Below, one piece after another: positions 1 to 8,176 of a stretch of DNA of 38,173 nucleotides. The stretch spans positions 1-38,173 of the forward strand of contig NZ_CAJF01000033.1 of the NCBI RefSeq assembly GCF_000304335.1. The letters are read 5' to 3'. Numbering within the stretch: the first letter of the stretch is position 1; each line of letters begins with the position of its first letter. The translations under genes and the position numbers were made by a program. The stretch is from Microbacterium yannicii PS01. Its GTDB lineage: Bacteria; Actinomycetota; Actinomycetes; Actinomycetales; Microbacteriaceae. The notes below the pieces were generated by a model that was not told where the DNA came from, did not search any database, and was given only the letters and a program-made list of their open reading frames with translations.

Positions 1-523
1 AGGGCGTGGGCGTCGACGCGGGGTCGGGCACGCCGATCGTGACGGGGGCGACGGTCTGCGCGAGGCCCGCCTCGGTGACCGACCGCACCAGCTGCGACAT
101 CCAATCCGTGCGGGTCTGCTCGACGTCCTCGCTCACGGGCGCCTGTTCCTGAGGTGTGAGCTCAGGCGGCAGGTCGTCGTCGACGAGGTAGACGACCTCA
201 CCCGGCTTGACGTAGTAGAGCCGCTCGCGCGCCTGGGTCGTGATGTACGCGGGATCGTTCCAGCGCTCCCGCTGCGACTCGAGCTCGGCGACCTCTTCGC
301 GGCTCACCTGCACCGCGGCCTCGAGCGCCGCGATCTGCTGGCGCTGGTCGACATAGGTGCCGATGGTGGGCACCAGCACGAACGCGGCGAGCACGACGAG
401 ACCCATCATGATCACCATGAAGCCCGACAGTCGGATGCCGCCGAGCCACTCGCGCACGTCCATCGGGCGCCGCGGTGGGCGCTCGCGGCGGGGACGAGAA
501 GAGGGAGCCGTCGTCTTCACCAC
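1..523 (-). CDS. ftsB: FtsB/DivIC-like septum formation initiator protein (3' end beyond the window)
   Basis: This is a bitopic membrane protein of the FtsB/DivIC family, which in bacteria joins FtsL and FtsQ in the divisome. The visible 174 codons show a basic, Pro/Arg-rich cytoplasmic N-terminus of about 32 residues, one membrane segment (about residues 33-55, MVIMMGLVVLAAFVLVPTIG), then a short coiled coil (DQRQQIAALEAAVQ...). The family-typical stretch DPAYITTQARERLYYVKPGE follows. The visible tail is acidic and rich in Pro and Thr, and no stop codon is reached before position 1. I chose the first of two tandem GTG codons (523 or 520), because an AGGAGG lies 5-8 nt upstream. It sits 38 nt downstream of eno on the same strand, the usual actinobacterial eno-ftsB arrangement, and is probably cotranscribed with it. 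The family call is firm; the symbol rests on context. Confidence 0.85.
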   Translation of the reverse strand, partial: MVKTTAPSSRPRRERPPRRPMDVREWLGGIRLSGFMVIMMGLVVLAAFVLVPTIGTYVDQRQQIAALEAAVQVSREEVAELESQRERWNDPAYITTQARERLYYVKPGEVVYLVDDDLPPELTPQEQAPVSEDVEQTRTDWMSQLVRSVTEAGLAQTVAPVTIGVPDPASTPTP

Positions 524-561
524 GGCTCCCTCCTCTCGTTCTGCGTCACGATGTCAGCGCA

Positions 562-1920
<1,359 letters not shown>

Positions 1921-1965
1921 GTGACGCCGGATGCCTCGGCCACAGGCCTGCGACCGCGGGCGGCG

Positions 1966-2652
1966 TCAGACGACCAGGGCGAGCGCGATCCCGTCGTAGC
2001 CCTTCGCGTCGAGCGTCTGGATGGCGGTGGCGTCGAACCGCGGATCGCGGCCGAGCATCTCGAGGCCGCGCTGGACGCCGATGATCTGGGGATTCTCCGT
2101 CGCCGGGTTGGCCACCTCGCCGCCGCGGACGGTGTTGTCGACGACGACCACCGTTCCCGCGCGGCCGAGCCGGGCCGCCCAGTCGATGTAGATCGTGTTG
2201 GACTCCTTGTCTGCGTCGATGAAGACGAGGTCGAAGGGCTCCTGGTCCACCAGGGTCGGCAGCACGTCGGCTCCGCGCCCGAGCAGGATGTCCACCTTCT
2301 CGCCCACTCCCGCGCGATCGAGGTTGGCACGGGCGATGTCGGCGATGTGCGGCTCGGCCTCGATCGTCACCACCCGACCGTCGGCCGGGACCGCTCGCGC
2401 CAGCCAGATGGTGGAGTACGCGCCGAGCGTGCCGATCTCGAGCACCCGCCGGGCGCCCGACATCCGCGCGATGAGATGCAGCAGCTTGCCGTTGACCGGA
2501 GCGACCTCGATCGGGGGCAGCCCCGCCGCACTCTGGTCGGCGACGGCGTCGTCGAGCCCGGCCTCGTGACCGACCAGCGTCTCGGTGAGGTAGGCGTCGA
2601 CCCGCCGCCACAGGTCGGGTGTCAGTCGGTCGTCGGAGGTCGTCTCGGGCAT
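1966..2652 (-). CDS. O-methyltransferase, caffeoyl-CoA OMT-like (family 3)
   Basis: This is a predicted S-adenosylmethionine-dependent O-methyltransferase of 228 residues. The Rossmann SAM-binding motif I is seen as RRVLEIGTLGAYSTIWLA, followed by an acidic strand end (VVTIEAEP). The metal/substrate motif VFIDADKESN and the later DNTVRGG match the cation-dependent family-3 enzymes (COMT/CCoAOMT type). The substrate cannot be told from the sequence. The frame is open further upstream to 2715, but that would overlap the end of the DUF1648 gene. The ATG at 2652 (MPETTSDDRL) fits the family N-terminus and leaves a 31-nt gap. Its Shine-Dalgarno sequence is weak (TGAGG). Confidence 0.88.
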   Translation of the reverse strand: MPETTSDDRLTPDLWRRVDAYLTETLVGHEAGLDDAVADQSAAGLPPIEVAPVNGKLLHLIARMSGARRVLEIGTLGAYSTIWLARAVPADGRVVTIEAEPHIADIARANLDRAGVGEKVDILLGRGADVLPTLVDQEPFDLVFIDADKESNTIYIDWAARLGRAGTVVVVDNTVRGGEVANPATENPQIIGVQRGLEMLGRDPRFDATAIQTLDAKGYDGIALALVV

Positions 2653-2683
2653 GGCCTCAGCCAATCGGGCGCAGACCGGCCCG

Positions 2684-3724
2684 TCAAGGTCGCGAGGAGG
2701 CGCTTCCCGCTGCACCGCGGTCGGCGAGCGCCGTGAGAAGCGCCGCGCCCGTCGACGCGTCGTCGACCGTCACGACGAACGGGCGCCCCCTGTGCCGGTC
2801 GACCTGTATGGCGTCGCCGGTGCGGAGCACGACCCCTGATCGGCCGTCGAGCCCGGTCCGGATGCCGAAGCCGCCGAACTGCGACATCGGCTGCACGTGC
2901 ACCACATCGGCATCGGCGACGTTCTCGAGCGGGATGACGAAGGTCGGGATGCCGACGGCGGAGCGGACCCGCAGTCCGGCGTCGGTCACGCTGACCCGGA
3001 AGACGCACATCGAGGCCGCGAGAAGCGAGAACAGCACGGCGAGTCCCGCGAACAGCCACCACATCTCGCCGCCTGAGGCAGCGGTGACGACCGCGAGCGC
3101 CGCCTGCAGGACCGTCACGGCCACGATGGCGATCATGCCCGGGCGCGCCATCGTCGCAGTGCGCAGCCATGCGGCACGTTCTCCCGGCGCGAGCGCGACG
3201 GCGTCGGACGTCGGAGCCGCCACCGAATCGTGACGGCTGACCGAGACCGCGGGCTGAACGAACCACGCGATGACCCCCAGCGCGAGGCCGGCGGCAGCGC
3301 CGAGCCCGAGGGCCGGGAGGATCGAGGGAGCGTCTTCCGCCTGCTCGAGTCCCCGCTGCAGCCCGAAGGAGCCGGTGATCATCGTGATGAGCATCGTGGT
3401 GACGCCGCAGTTGAGAGCGGCGAGGAATCGCAGCGTGGGACCCCACTCACCCGCGCGGGCGGAGAAGAAGCCGATGGCAGAGAACAAGGCGGCGAGCCCG
3501 GTGCCGAGCACGACAGTCAGAACCGGCGTGGACCACGCCGGCCCGAATCCGTCCACTTCGCCGTTCGCGCTCCAGTGGATGGCGATCGTCGGCGGCACCT
3601 GCGGAAGCCAGAGGATCATGAGCATCACCCCGATAGCCGTCAGAGCCAGGGGCACGATCGCGCCGACGATCATGTGCGCGCGACGGGCGCGCCGAAGCTC
3701 GGGCGTGGATGTCGGATTGTTCAT
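2684..3724 (-). CDS. DUF1648-domain membrane protein
   Basis: This 346-residue integral membrane protein has no known enzymatic role. Its N-terminus carries a DUF1648-like segment (first helix, then LPQVPPTIAIHWSANGEVDG), a short motif typical of SdpI-like and GntR-linked membrane proteins. Further hydrophobic segments are seen near residues 68-86, 140-160 and 195-245. The C-terminal third is a soluble PH-like region (VSVTDAGLRVRSAVGIP ... VVLRTGD). Its start overlaps the stop of the upstream GntR regulator by 4 nt (ATGA), so the two are translationally coupled and almost certainly one operon. In Firmicutes and Actinobacteria such pairs often respond to cell-envelope stress, but here that is inference only. 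Confidence 0.85.
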   Translation of the reverse strand: MNNPTSTPELRRARRAHMIVGAIVPLALTAIGVMLMILWLPQVPPTIAIHWSANGEVDGFGPAWSTPVLTVVLGTGLAALFSAIGFFSARAGEWGPTLRFLAALNCGVTTMLITMITGSFGLQRGLEQAEDAPSILPALGLGAAAGLALGVIAWFVQPAVSVSRHDSVAAPTSDAVALAPGERAAWLRTATMARPGMIAIVAVTVLQAALAVVTAASGGEMWWLFAGLAVLFSLLAASMCVFRVSVTDAGLRVRSAVGIPTFVIPLENVADADVVHVQPMSQFGGFGIRTGLDGRSGVVLRTGDAIQVDRHRGRPFVVTVDDASTGAALLTALADRGAAGSASSRP

Positions 3725-4068
3725 TCGTACTCCTTGATGAGTGAGGCCAGAGTCTCTCGAGAAAGTCCGAGCGCCTCCGCCCGAGAGGCGAGCGCGGCGA
3801 TGTCCTCTCGCAGCTGCGTGAGGGGCACGACGGAGTCGGTGACCACCGCTCCGCGCCCGCGCCGCATGTCCACGAGCCCCTCGTCACGCAGGTCCTGGTA
3901 CGCCCGAAGCACGGTGTGCAGATTGACTCCGAGCGCCTCGGCCACCTCCCGCGCCGCGGGAAGCCTGTCGCCCGCACTCAGACGTCCGGCCGCGGCATCC
4001 GCCCGGACGCTCGCCGCGATCTGCGCGAACAGCGGCGCCTCGCTCGATGGATCGATGCGCAGTAGCAT
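3721..4068 (-). CDS. GntR-family (YtrA-like) transcriptional regulator
   Basis: This short 115-residue GntR regulator consists of the winged helix (about residues 10-78) and only a small C-terminal helical tail, as in the YtrA subfamily. DNA-binding features are AGDRLPAAREVAEALGVNLHTVLRAYQDLRDEGLV, quoted here in part as LPAAREVAEALGVN plus HTVLRAYQDL. It overlaps the downstream DUF1648 gene by 4 nt. The start codon is preceded by TAGAAT exactly 6 nt away and by no Shine-Dalgarno sequence, so the mRNA is probably leaderless. A 24-bp imperfect palindrome overlaps this -10, which suggests negative autoregulation. Confidence 0.93.
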   Translation of the reverse strand: MLLRIDPSSEAPLFAQIAASVRADAAAGRLSAGDRLPAAREVAEALGVNLHTVLRAYQDLRDEGLVDMRRGRGAVVTDSVVPLTQLREDIAALASRAEALGLSRETLASLIKEYE

Positions 4069-4074
4069 GTCGCT

Positions 4075-4080
4075 ATTCTA
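4075..4080 (-). promoter_or_regulatory. -10 element of the GntR/DUF1648 operon (leaderless)
   Basis: TAGAAT lies 6 nt before the ATG at 4068 on the minus strand. That spacing puts transcription initiation at or next to the start codon. Confidence 0.6.
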
Positions 4081-4101
4081 TAACAAGTAGAACAGTTGTA
4101 G
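4078..4101. promoter_or_regulatory. Candidate operator of the GntR regulator
   Basis: An imperfect inverted repeat has arms CTATAAC (4078-4084) and GTTGTAG (4095-4101) around a 10-nt AT-rich centre. It overlaps the probable -10 of the GntR operon and lies in an AT-rich island that stands out from the 70% GC background. GntR/YtrA proteins bind such palindromes, so autorepression is the natural reading. Confidence 0.55.
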
Positions 4102-4153
4102 AGCCGCCACAGCCGACGTGCAGTCATCGCGGCCCGCGAGCACACTGACACGC

Positions 4154-4627
4154 ATGCGTATCACTCCCCGGCGACTCGCCCTCGGAATGAGCCTGTGGGC
4201 GCCCAACCTCTTCAGCGGAATCCGGATCCGGCGCTTCGCCGAGGACTGGACAAGCGCGACCGTCGAGCTGCATGTGAATCTCATCACCCGCAACTATGTG
4301 AAGACGGCCTTCGGCGGATCGATGTCGGCGATGACCGATCCGTACTTCTTCATGCTCGTCATGCACCAGCTCGGACGCGATCACGTCGTGTGGGACACCC
4401 GCGGCGAGATCGAATTCGTCAAGCCCGGTCGCGGCGTGCTCACCGCGCACTTCGAGGTGCCGCGCGAGAAGGCGCAGGAGCTGCGCGAGCGCGCCCGCGG
4501 CGGCGCGAAGGTGCTGGAGTGGTTCGAGACCGAGATCACGGACGCCGCCGGCGACGTCGTCGCCCGCGTTCGGCGCGAGGTCTACGTGCGCGAGAAGAAG
4601 CGGGTCACGCAGTACGCCCGAGAATGA
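4154..4627 (+). CDS. DUF4442 (hotdog-fold thioesterase-like) protein
   Basis: This 157-residue protein resembles the DUF4442/YiiD C-terminal family, which adopts a hotdog fold related to acyl-CoA thioesterases. Conserved-looking blocks are SLWAPNLFSGIRIRRF, the NYVKTAFGGSMSAMTDPYF segment expected near the active-site helix, and the C-terminal VVARVRREVYV strand. Its substrate is unknown. I chose the ATG at 4154, which opens with MRITPRRLALG. A GTG at 4118 would add 12 residues that look uncharacteristic. It is divergent from the GntR operon and its stop lies 18 nt from the convergent AraC gene. Confidence 0.8.
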   Translation: MRITPRRLALGMSLWAPNLFSGIRIRRFAEDWTSATVELHVNLITRNYVKTAFGGSMSAMTDPYFFMLVMHQLGRDHVVWDTRGEIEFVKPGRGVLTAHFEVPREKAQELRERARGGAKVLEWFETEITDAAGDVVARVRREVYVREKKRVTQYARE

Positions 4628-4645
4628 GGGTCTCGAGCCCCTGCC

Positions 4646-5425
4646 TCACAGCGCGGCGCGGTAGTCGGACGCGGTGAGTCCGAGCACGGTTCGGAAGTCG
4701 TGGGCGAGGTGCGCCTGGTCGGCATAGCCGAGCTCGGCGGCCACCGCGGCGAGCGCAAGCGCGGCGTCCTCTCGCACCCGCTGAGCCGCCTCCTGCAAGC
4801 GTCGGCGACGGATCATCGCGGCCGGCGAGATGCCCACCGTGCGATGCGCCAGGCGCTGCAGCGTCCGCACCGAGACCCGCAGCCTCGCCGCGGCGTCCTC
4901 GACGCGCAGTACCGCGGGATCCGACATCAGCAGGTCAGCCATCTCGTTGGCGAGCCGGGCCTCGGGAGTCGGATGTCCCACCCGTTCAGCCAGCCAGTCC
5001 GATGCCGCGCGGGCGGCCGCCTGCTCGTCGGGCATCGCCGCCGTCACCGCGTCGTACAGGGCCGCAGCCTCGAACGCGATGTGGCGGTCGACGAGGTCGC
5101 TCGGCGAGGAGGAGAGGCGCGACAGGGCCGCCGGACGCAGCAGCGCCCCCACCGCCCACCCGCTCCCCTGCAGCACGCGCTCACCCGCTCGGGTGGTCGC
5201 TCCCCACAGGGTCACGCCGTCGGGCTCGACGACGAGGTTGGCGGCGGGATAGCCGAGCACCGGCTGACGCGACAGGGCCCCGTCCGGAAGGTCCCATTCC
5301 GGGATCCAGAACCACGACACGAGAGCGGATGCCGCGGGCGTCGGAGGCACCCGGGTGAATCGCGGCAGGCGCTCGGGGTACAGCACGCCGCGTGCCGGGT
5401 CGATCTCGCCGGAACCATCCGTCAC
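4646..5425 (-). CDS. AraC-family transcriptional regulator with DUF6597-like sensor domain
   Basis: This 259-residue regulator has an N-terminal half resembling the DUF6597 ligand-binding region (SWFWIPEWDLPDG, PAANLVVEPDGVTLWGATT, GWAVGALLRPAAL). The C-terminal AraC DNA-binding region has two helix-turn-helices: VEDAAARLRVSVRTLQRLAH and AAVAAELGYADQAHLAHDFR. The frame is open upstream to 5533. I chose GTG 5425 (VTDGSGEID...), because TAGCGT sits 7 nt before it, so the mRNA is probably leaderless. It is transcribed away from a VOC-family gene with an 88-nt shared upstream region, and probably controls that gene. This is inferred from layout only. Confidence 0.88.
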   Translation of the reverse strand: MTDGSGEIDPARGVLYPERLPRFTRVPPTPAASALVSWFWIPEWDLPDGALSRQPVLGYPAANLVVEPDGVTLWGATTRAGERVLQGSGWAVGALLRPAALSRLSSSPSDLVDRHIAFEAAALYDAVTAAMPDEQAAARAASDWLAERVGHPTPEARLANEMADLLMSDPAVLRVEDAAARLRVSVRTLQRLAHRTVGISPAAMIRRRRLQEAAQRVREDAALALAAVAAELGYADQAHLAHDFRTVLGLTASDYRAAL

Positions 5426-5432
5426 CCTGGCC

Positions 5433-5438
5433 ACGCTA
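5433..5438 (-). promoter_or_regulatory. -10 element of the AraC regulator (leaderless)
   Basis: TAGCGT lies 7 nt before the GTG at 5425. There is no Shine-Dalgarno sequence in between. Confidence 0.5.
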
Positions 5439-5513
5439 GCGACCGGCACGGACACCGCGGATCTGTCGCGAATCTCCAAGCCCAAGCATCCGTGTTCTCG
5501 AGAGGCTGTCGTC

Positions 5514-6020
5514 ATGACAACCACGAACACCACCGGCGTGACCGGTGCTCACACCACCGACGGCCGTCCGCACTCGGCGACGGCGCTGACCCCGTTCCTC
5601 TCCATCCGCGGCGCCAAGAAGGCGCTGGACTTCTATCGCGACGTGTTCGGCGCCCGCGTGACCGACGTGACGGAGTTCGACGGCCTCGTCGTGCACGCGA
5701 GCCTCGACTTCGGGATGGGCTGGCTGCAGATCGGGGAGCCGAGCCCGGAGTACGGCACGATCCCTGCTCCGGAGGGCGACGAGGACTGCTACTCGATGGG
5801 CCTCTACGTCTCCGACTGCGACGCCGTCACTGCTCGCGCCGTCGCCGCAGGCGCGACCGTTCGCGAGGAGCCGTCGACCTTCGTTTCGGGTGATCGCTTC
5901 TCGAGCATCCGCGACCCCTTCGGCGTGCGCTGGTCGATCATGACCCGGGTAGAGGACCTGTCCGAAGCGGAGAGCGCGGCGCGGGTCGCCCAGTGGGCGG
6001 CGTCGGTCAGCGCGGGGTGA
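5514..6020 (+). CDS. VOC-family (PhnB/glyoxalase-like) protein
   Basis: This 168-residue protein has the paired beta-alpha-beta-beta-beta modules of the vicinal-oxygen-chelate superfamily. The opening LTPFLSIRGAKKALDFYRDVFGA and the closing SIRDPFGVRWSIMTRVED are typical of PhnB-like or glyoxalase/bleomycin-resistance-like members. The enzymatic activity is not defined by the sequence. The chosen ATG at 5514 has AGAGG about 8 nt upstream. It is divergent from the AraC regulator, so it is the likely target of that regulator. Its 3' end overlaps the convergent SGNH hydrolase gene by 14 nt. Confidence 0.9.
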   Translation: MTTTNTTGVTGAHTTDGRPHSATALTPFLSIRGAKKALDFYRDVFGARVTDVTEFDGLVVHASLDFGMGWLQIGEPSPEYGTIPAPEGDEDCYSMGLYVSDCDAVTARAVAAGATVREEPSTFVSGDRFSSIRDPFGVRWSIMTRVEDLSEAESAARVAQWAASVSAG

Positions 6021-6852
6021 AAGGCGGCGGAAGCTCCTCGCGGGTGCGCAGTTCGGAAGGCAGAGCTTCGACCACAGCCGGCACGAGAGCCTCCGCCGTG
6101 CGGCGATAGCCGAGCGCGCTCGGGTGGAAGCGGTCCAAGCTGAACATTTCGTCGGGCTGCGTGACGAAGAACGGCCCGACCGTGCGGCGGAGCGACACCG
6201 CCCGGGCGCCGAGCCGCTCCGCGGCGCGGGCCTGCGCTTCGGCGAGCGCCTTCGACATCCGCGACCCCAGGGAACGCAGCGGCTGCGGCACCGGTCGCAG
6301 CGCCCCGAGGTCGGGACACGTGCCGACGACGACGCCCGCCCCGAGATCGTGCAGACGCTTGACGGCGTCCTCGAGGTGACCGATGGCGGTTTGGATCGGC
6401 ACGCGGTGCGTGACGTCGTTGCCGCCGACGATCACCACGGCGACGTGGGGGAAGTAATCGTCGGGGAGCGTGTCGAGCTGCTCGGCGAGCCGCGAGGACT
6501 CCGATCCCACGATCGCACCCGTGCGGAGCCGGACGGGCCGATGTGTCGCACGCGCGACTCCCTTCGCGACTCGGGCACCCAGGGTGTCCTTGCGGCGTTC
6601 GGCGCCCAGGCCCGCCGCGATCGAGTCGCCCAGCACGACCAGGTCGATGGGGTCGCCGTCGTAACGCCGACGCCACACGCGGTCGGCGTCGAGGGCATCC
6701 TCGCCGAGCGGCTTGCCGATACGGCGGCGAGCCAGCGCCGCCTGCCGGCGGAGCACCGCCTGGGCCACCGCCAGCGCGATGCCGGCTCCGATGACCGTGC
6801 CGACCGCGCCGATCAGCATGCCGCGGGGAACCTCGTCGCGATCATGAGCCAT
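6007..6852 (-). CDS. SGNH/GDSL hydrolase, membrane-anchored
   Basis: This 281-residue SGNH-family esterase/lipase-like hydrolase has an N-terminal hydrophobic segment (about residues 11-33, GMLIGAVGTVIGAGIALAVA) that could be an uncleaved anchor or signal. The catalytic blocks are in order: block I Ser in VVLGDSIAAGLG (about residue 76), block II Gly in TGAIVGSES, block III Asn in VIVGGNDVTH, and block V Asp/His in LDRFHPSALGY. All four signature residues are present, so it is probably active. The substrate is unknown; polysaccharide acetyl esters or lipids are common in the family. Its tail overlaps the convergent VOC gene, and it is divergent from the APC permease. Confidence 0.92.
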   Translation of the reverse strand: MAHDRDEVPRGMLIGAVGTVIGAGIALAVAQAVLRRQAALARRRIGKPLGEDALDADRVWRRRYDGDPIDLVVLGDSIAAGLGAERRKDTLGARVAKGVARATHRPVRLRTGAIVGSESSRLAEQLDTLPDDYFPHVAVVIVGGNDVTHRVPIQTAIGHLEDAVKRLHDLGAGVVVGTCPDLGALRPVPQPLRSLGSRMSKALAEAQARAAERLGARAVSLRRTVGPFFVTQPDEMFSLDRFHPSALGYRRTAEALVPAVVEALPSELRTREELPPPFTPR

Positions 6853-6913
6853 GGGCTCATCTCACAACGGCGATGTGAACGGATGCCGTCACCCAGGTGA
6901 CGTGCGGGCGCGC

Positions 6914-6919
6914 TATCGT
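6914..6919 (+). promoter_or_regulatory. -10 element of the APC permease gene (leaderless)
   Basis: TATCGT lies exactly 6 nt before the GTG at 6926, with no Shine-Dalgarno sequence. The divergent intergenic region to the SGNH gene is only 73 nt. Confidence 0.6.
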
Positions 6920-6925
6920 TCGCGC

Positions 6926-8176
6926 GTGACCTCGCCTGCGCTTCACCGCCGACTCGGGCTCGGCGACGCCGTCTTCATCGGCCTCGGCTCGATGATCGGT
7001 GCCGGCGTGTTCGCCGTCTGGGCTCCGGCGGCGGACGCCGCGGGCACAGGCGTGCTCATCGGTCTCGCGATCGCCGCCGTCGTGGCCTTCGGCAACGCGA
7101 CGTCGTCGGCGCAGCTCGCGGCTGCGCATCCGACCTCGGGAGGCACGTACGCCTACGGACGTGCGGAGCTGGGCCCGTGGTGGGGCTTCGTCGCCGGGTG
7201 GGGGTTCCTGATCGGGAAGACCGCGAGCTGCGCGGCCATGGCGCTCACCTTCGCCGCGTACGCCGCGCCGCCGGGCTGGGAACGTCCGATCGCCCTTCTC
7301 GCCGTCGCCGCGCTGACCCTCGCGAACTGGTTCGGCATCACCCGGACGGCCTTGCTCGCGCGGGTCATCGTGGTCGCCGTGCTGTTCGCGCTGGCCATCG
7401 CCGTCGCCGCGAGCGCATCGGCCGCGGATCCCTCGCGCCTGTTCGGCGACTCCCCCGGGGTCGGTGGGCCGTACGGCGTCCTGCAGTCCGCGGGACTGCT
7501 CTTCTTCGCATTCGCGGGCTACGCGCGCATCGCGACGATGGGCGAGGAGGTGCGCGATCCGCAACGGCTCATCCCCCGCGCGATCGTCACGGCATTCCTC
7601 ATCGCCCTGGCCGTGTACGCGGTCGTCGGTACCTCGGTGCTGGGTGCGCTGGGCCCGGAAGCGACCGCCGCCTCCGCCGAGCCGGTCGCCGCCGCGGCCG
7701 CCGCCTCGGGATGGGCGTGGGCCGATCCCGTCGTCCGGGTGGGCGCCGCCGCCGCTTCGCTCGGAGCGCTGCTGGCCCTCATCGCCGGCGTGAGCCGGAC
7801 GATGTTCGCGATGGCCCGGGAGAGCGACCTGCCGCGGGCGCTGGCGGCGGTTCACCCGCGATGGCACGTCCCGCACCGCGCGGAGCTCGTCGTCGCGGCG
7901 GCTGTGCTCCTCCTCGTCGCCTTCGTCGACCTCCGCGGCGCGGTCGGGTTCTCGTCGTTCGGCGTGCTGCTGTACTACCTGGTGGCCAACGTCGCCGCGC
8001 TGCGCCAGCATGGGCAGGCACGCCGCTACCCGCGGGCGCTCGCGGTCGTCGGAGCGATCGGGTGCGTCATGCTCGCGCTCACGCTGCCCTGGCAGGCCGT
8101 CGTGTCGGGCGCGCTCGTCATGGCCGCGGGCGTCGCCTACCGGGCGCTGCGCCTGCGCTTCAGGAGAGGGGCTTGA
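6926..8176 (+). CDS. APC-family amino acid permease
   Basis: This is a predicted secondary transporter of 416 residues in the amino acid-polyamine-organocation superfamily. The opening RRLGLGDAVFIGLGSMIGAGVFA is the family's unwound TM1 with its GSMIGAG substrate-binding loop. About 11-12 hydrophobic segments follow, including the TM6-like FFAFAGYARIATMGEEVRDP, which is a strong APC signature. The substrate is not defined by the sequence. I chose GTG 6926 because TATCGT sits 6 nt upstream and the TM1 motif begins 15 residues later. The upstream in-frame extension to 6851 lacks support. The 3' end overlaps hisS (convergent) by 17 nt. Confidence 0.92.
   Translation: MTSPALHRRLGLGDAVFIGLGSMIGAGVFAVWAPAADAAGTGVLIGLAIAAVVAFGNATSSAQLAAAHPTSGGTYAYGRAELGPWWGFVAGWGFLIGKTASCAAMALTFAAYAAPPGWERPIALLAVAALTLANWFGITRTALLARVIVVAVLFALAIAVAASASAADPSRLFGDSPGVGGPYGVLQSAGLLFFAFAGYARIATMGEEVRDPQRLIPRAIVTAFLIALAVYAVVGTSVLGALGPEATAASAEPVAAAAAASGWAWADPVVRVGAAAASLGALLALIAGVSRTMFAMARESDLPRALAAVHPRWHVPHRAELVVAAAVLLLVAFVDLRGAVGFSSFGVLLYYLVANVAALRQHGQARRYPRALAVVGAIGCVMLALTLPWQAVVSGALVMAAGVAYRALRLRFRRGA

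Noticed and set aside
2653..2715. Longer N-terminus for the O-methyltransferase
   Set aside because: It would overlap the end of the DUF1648 gene and adds residues unlike the family.
5426..5533. Longer N-terminus for the AraC regulator
   Set aside because: It would run across the upstream region and into the divergent VOC coding sequence; GTG 5425 has a -10 at leaderless spacing.
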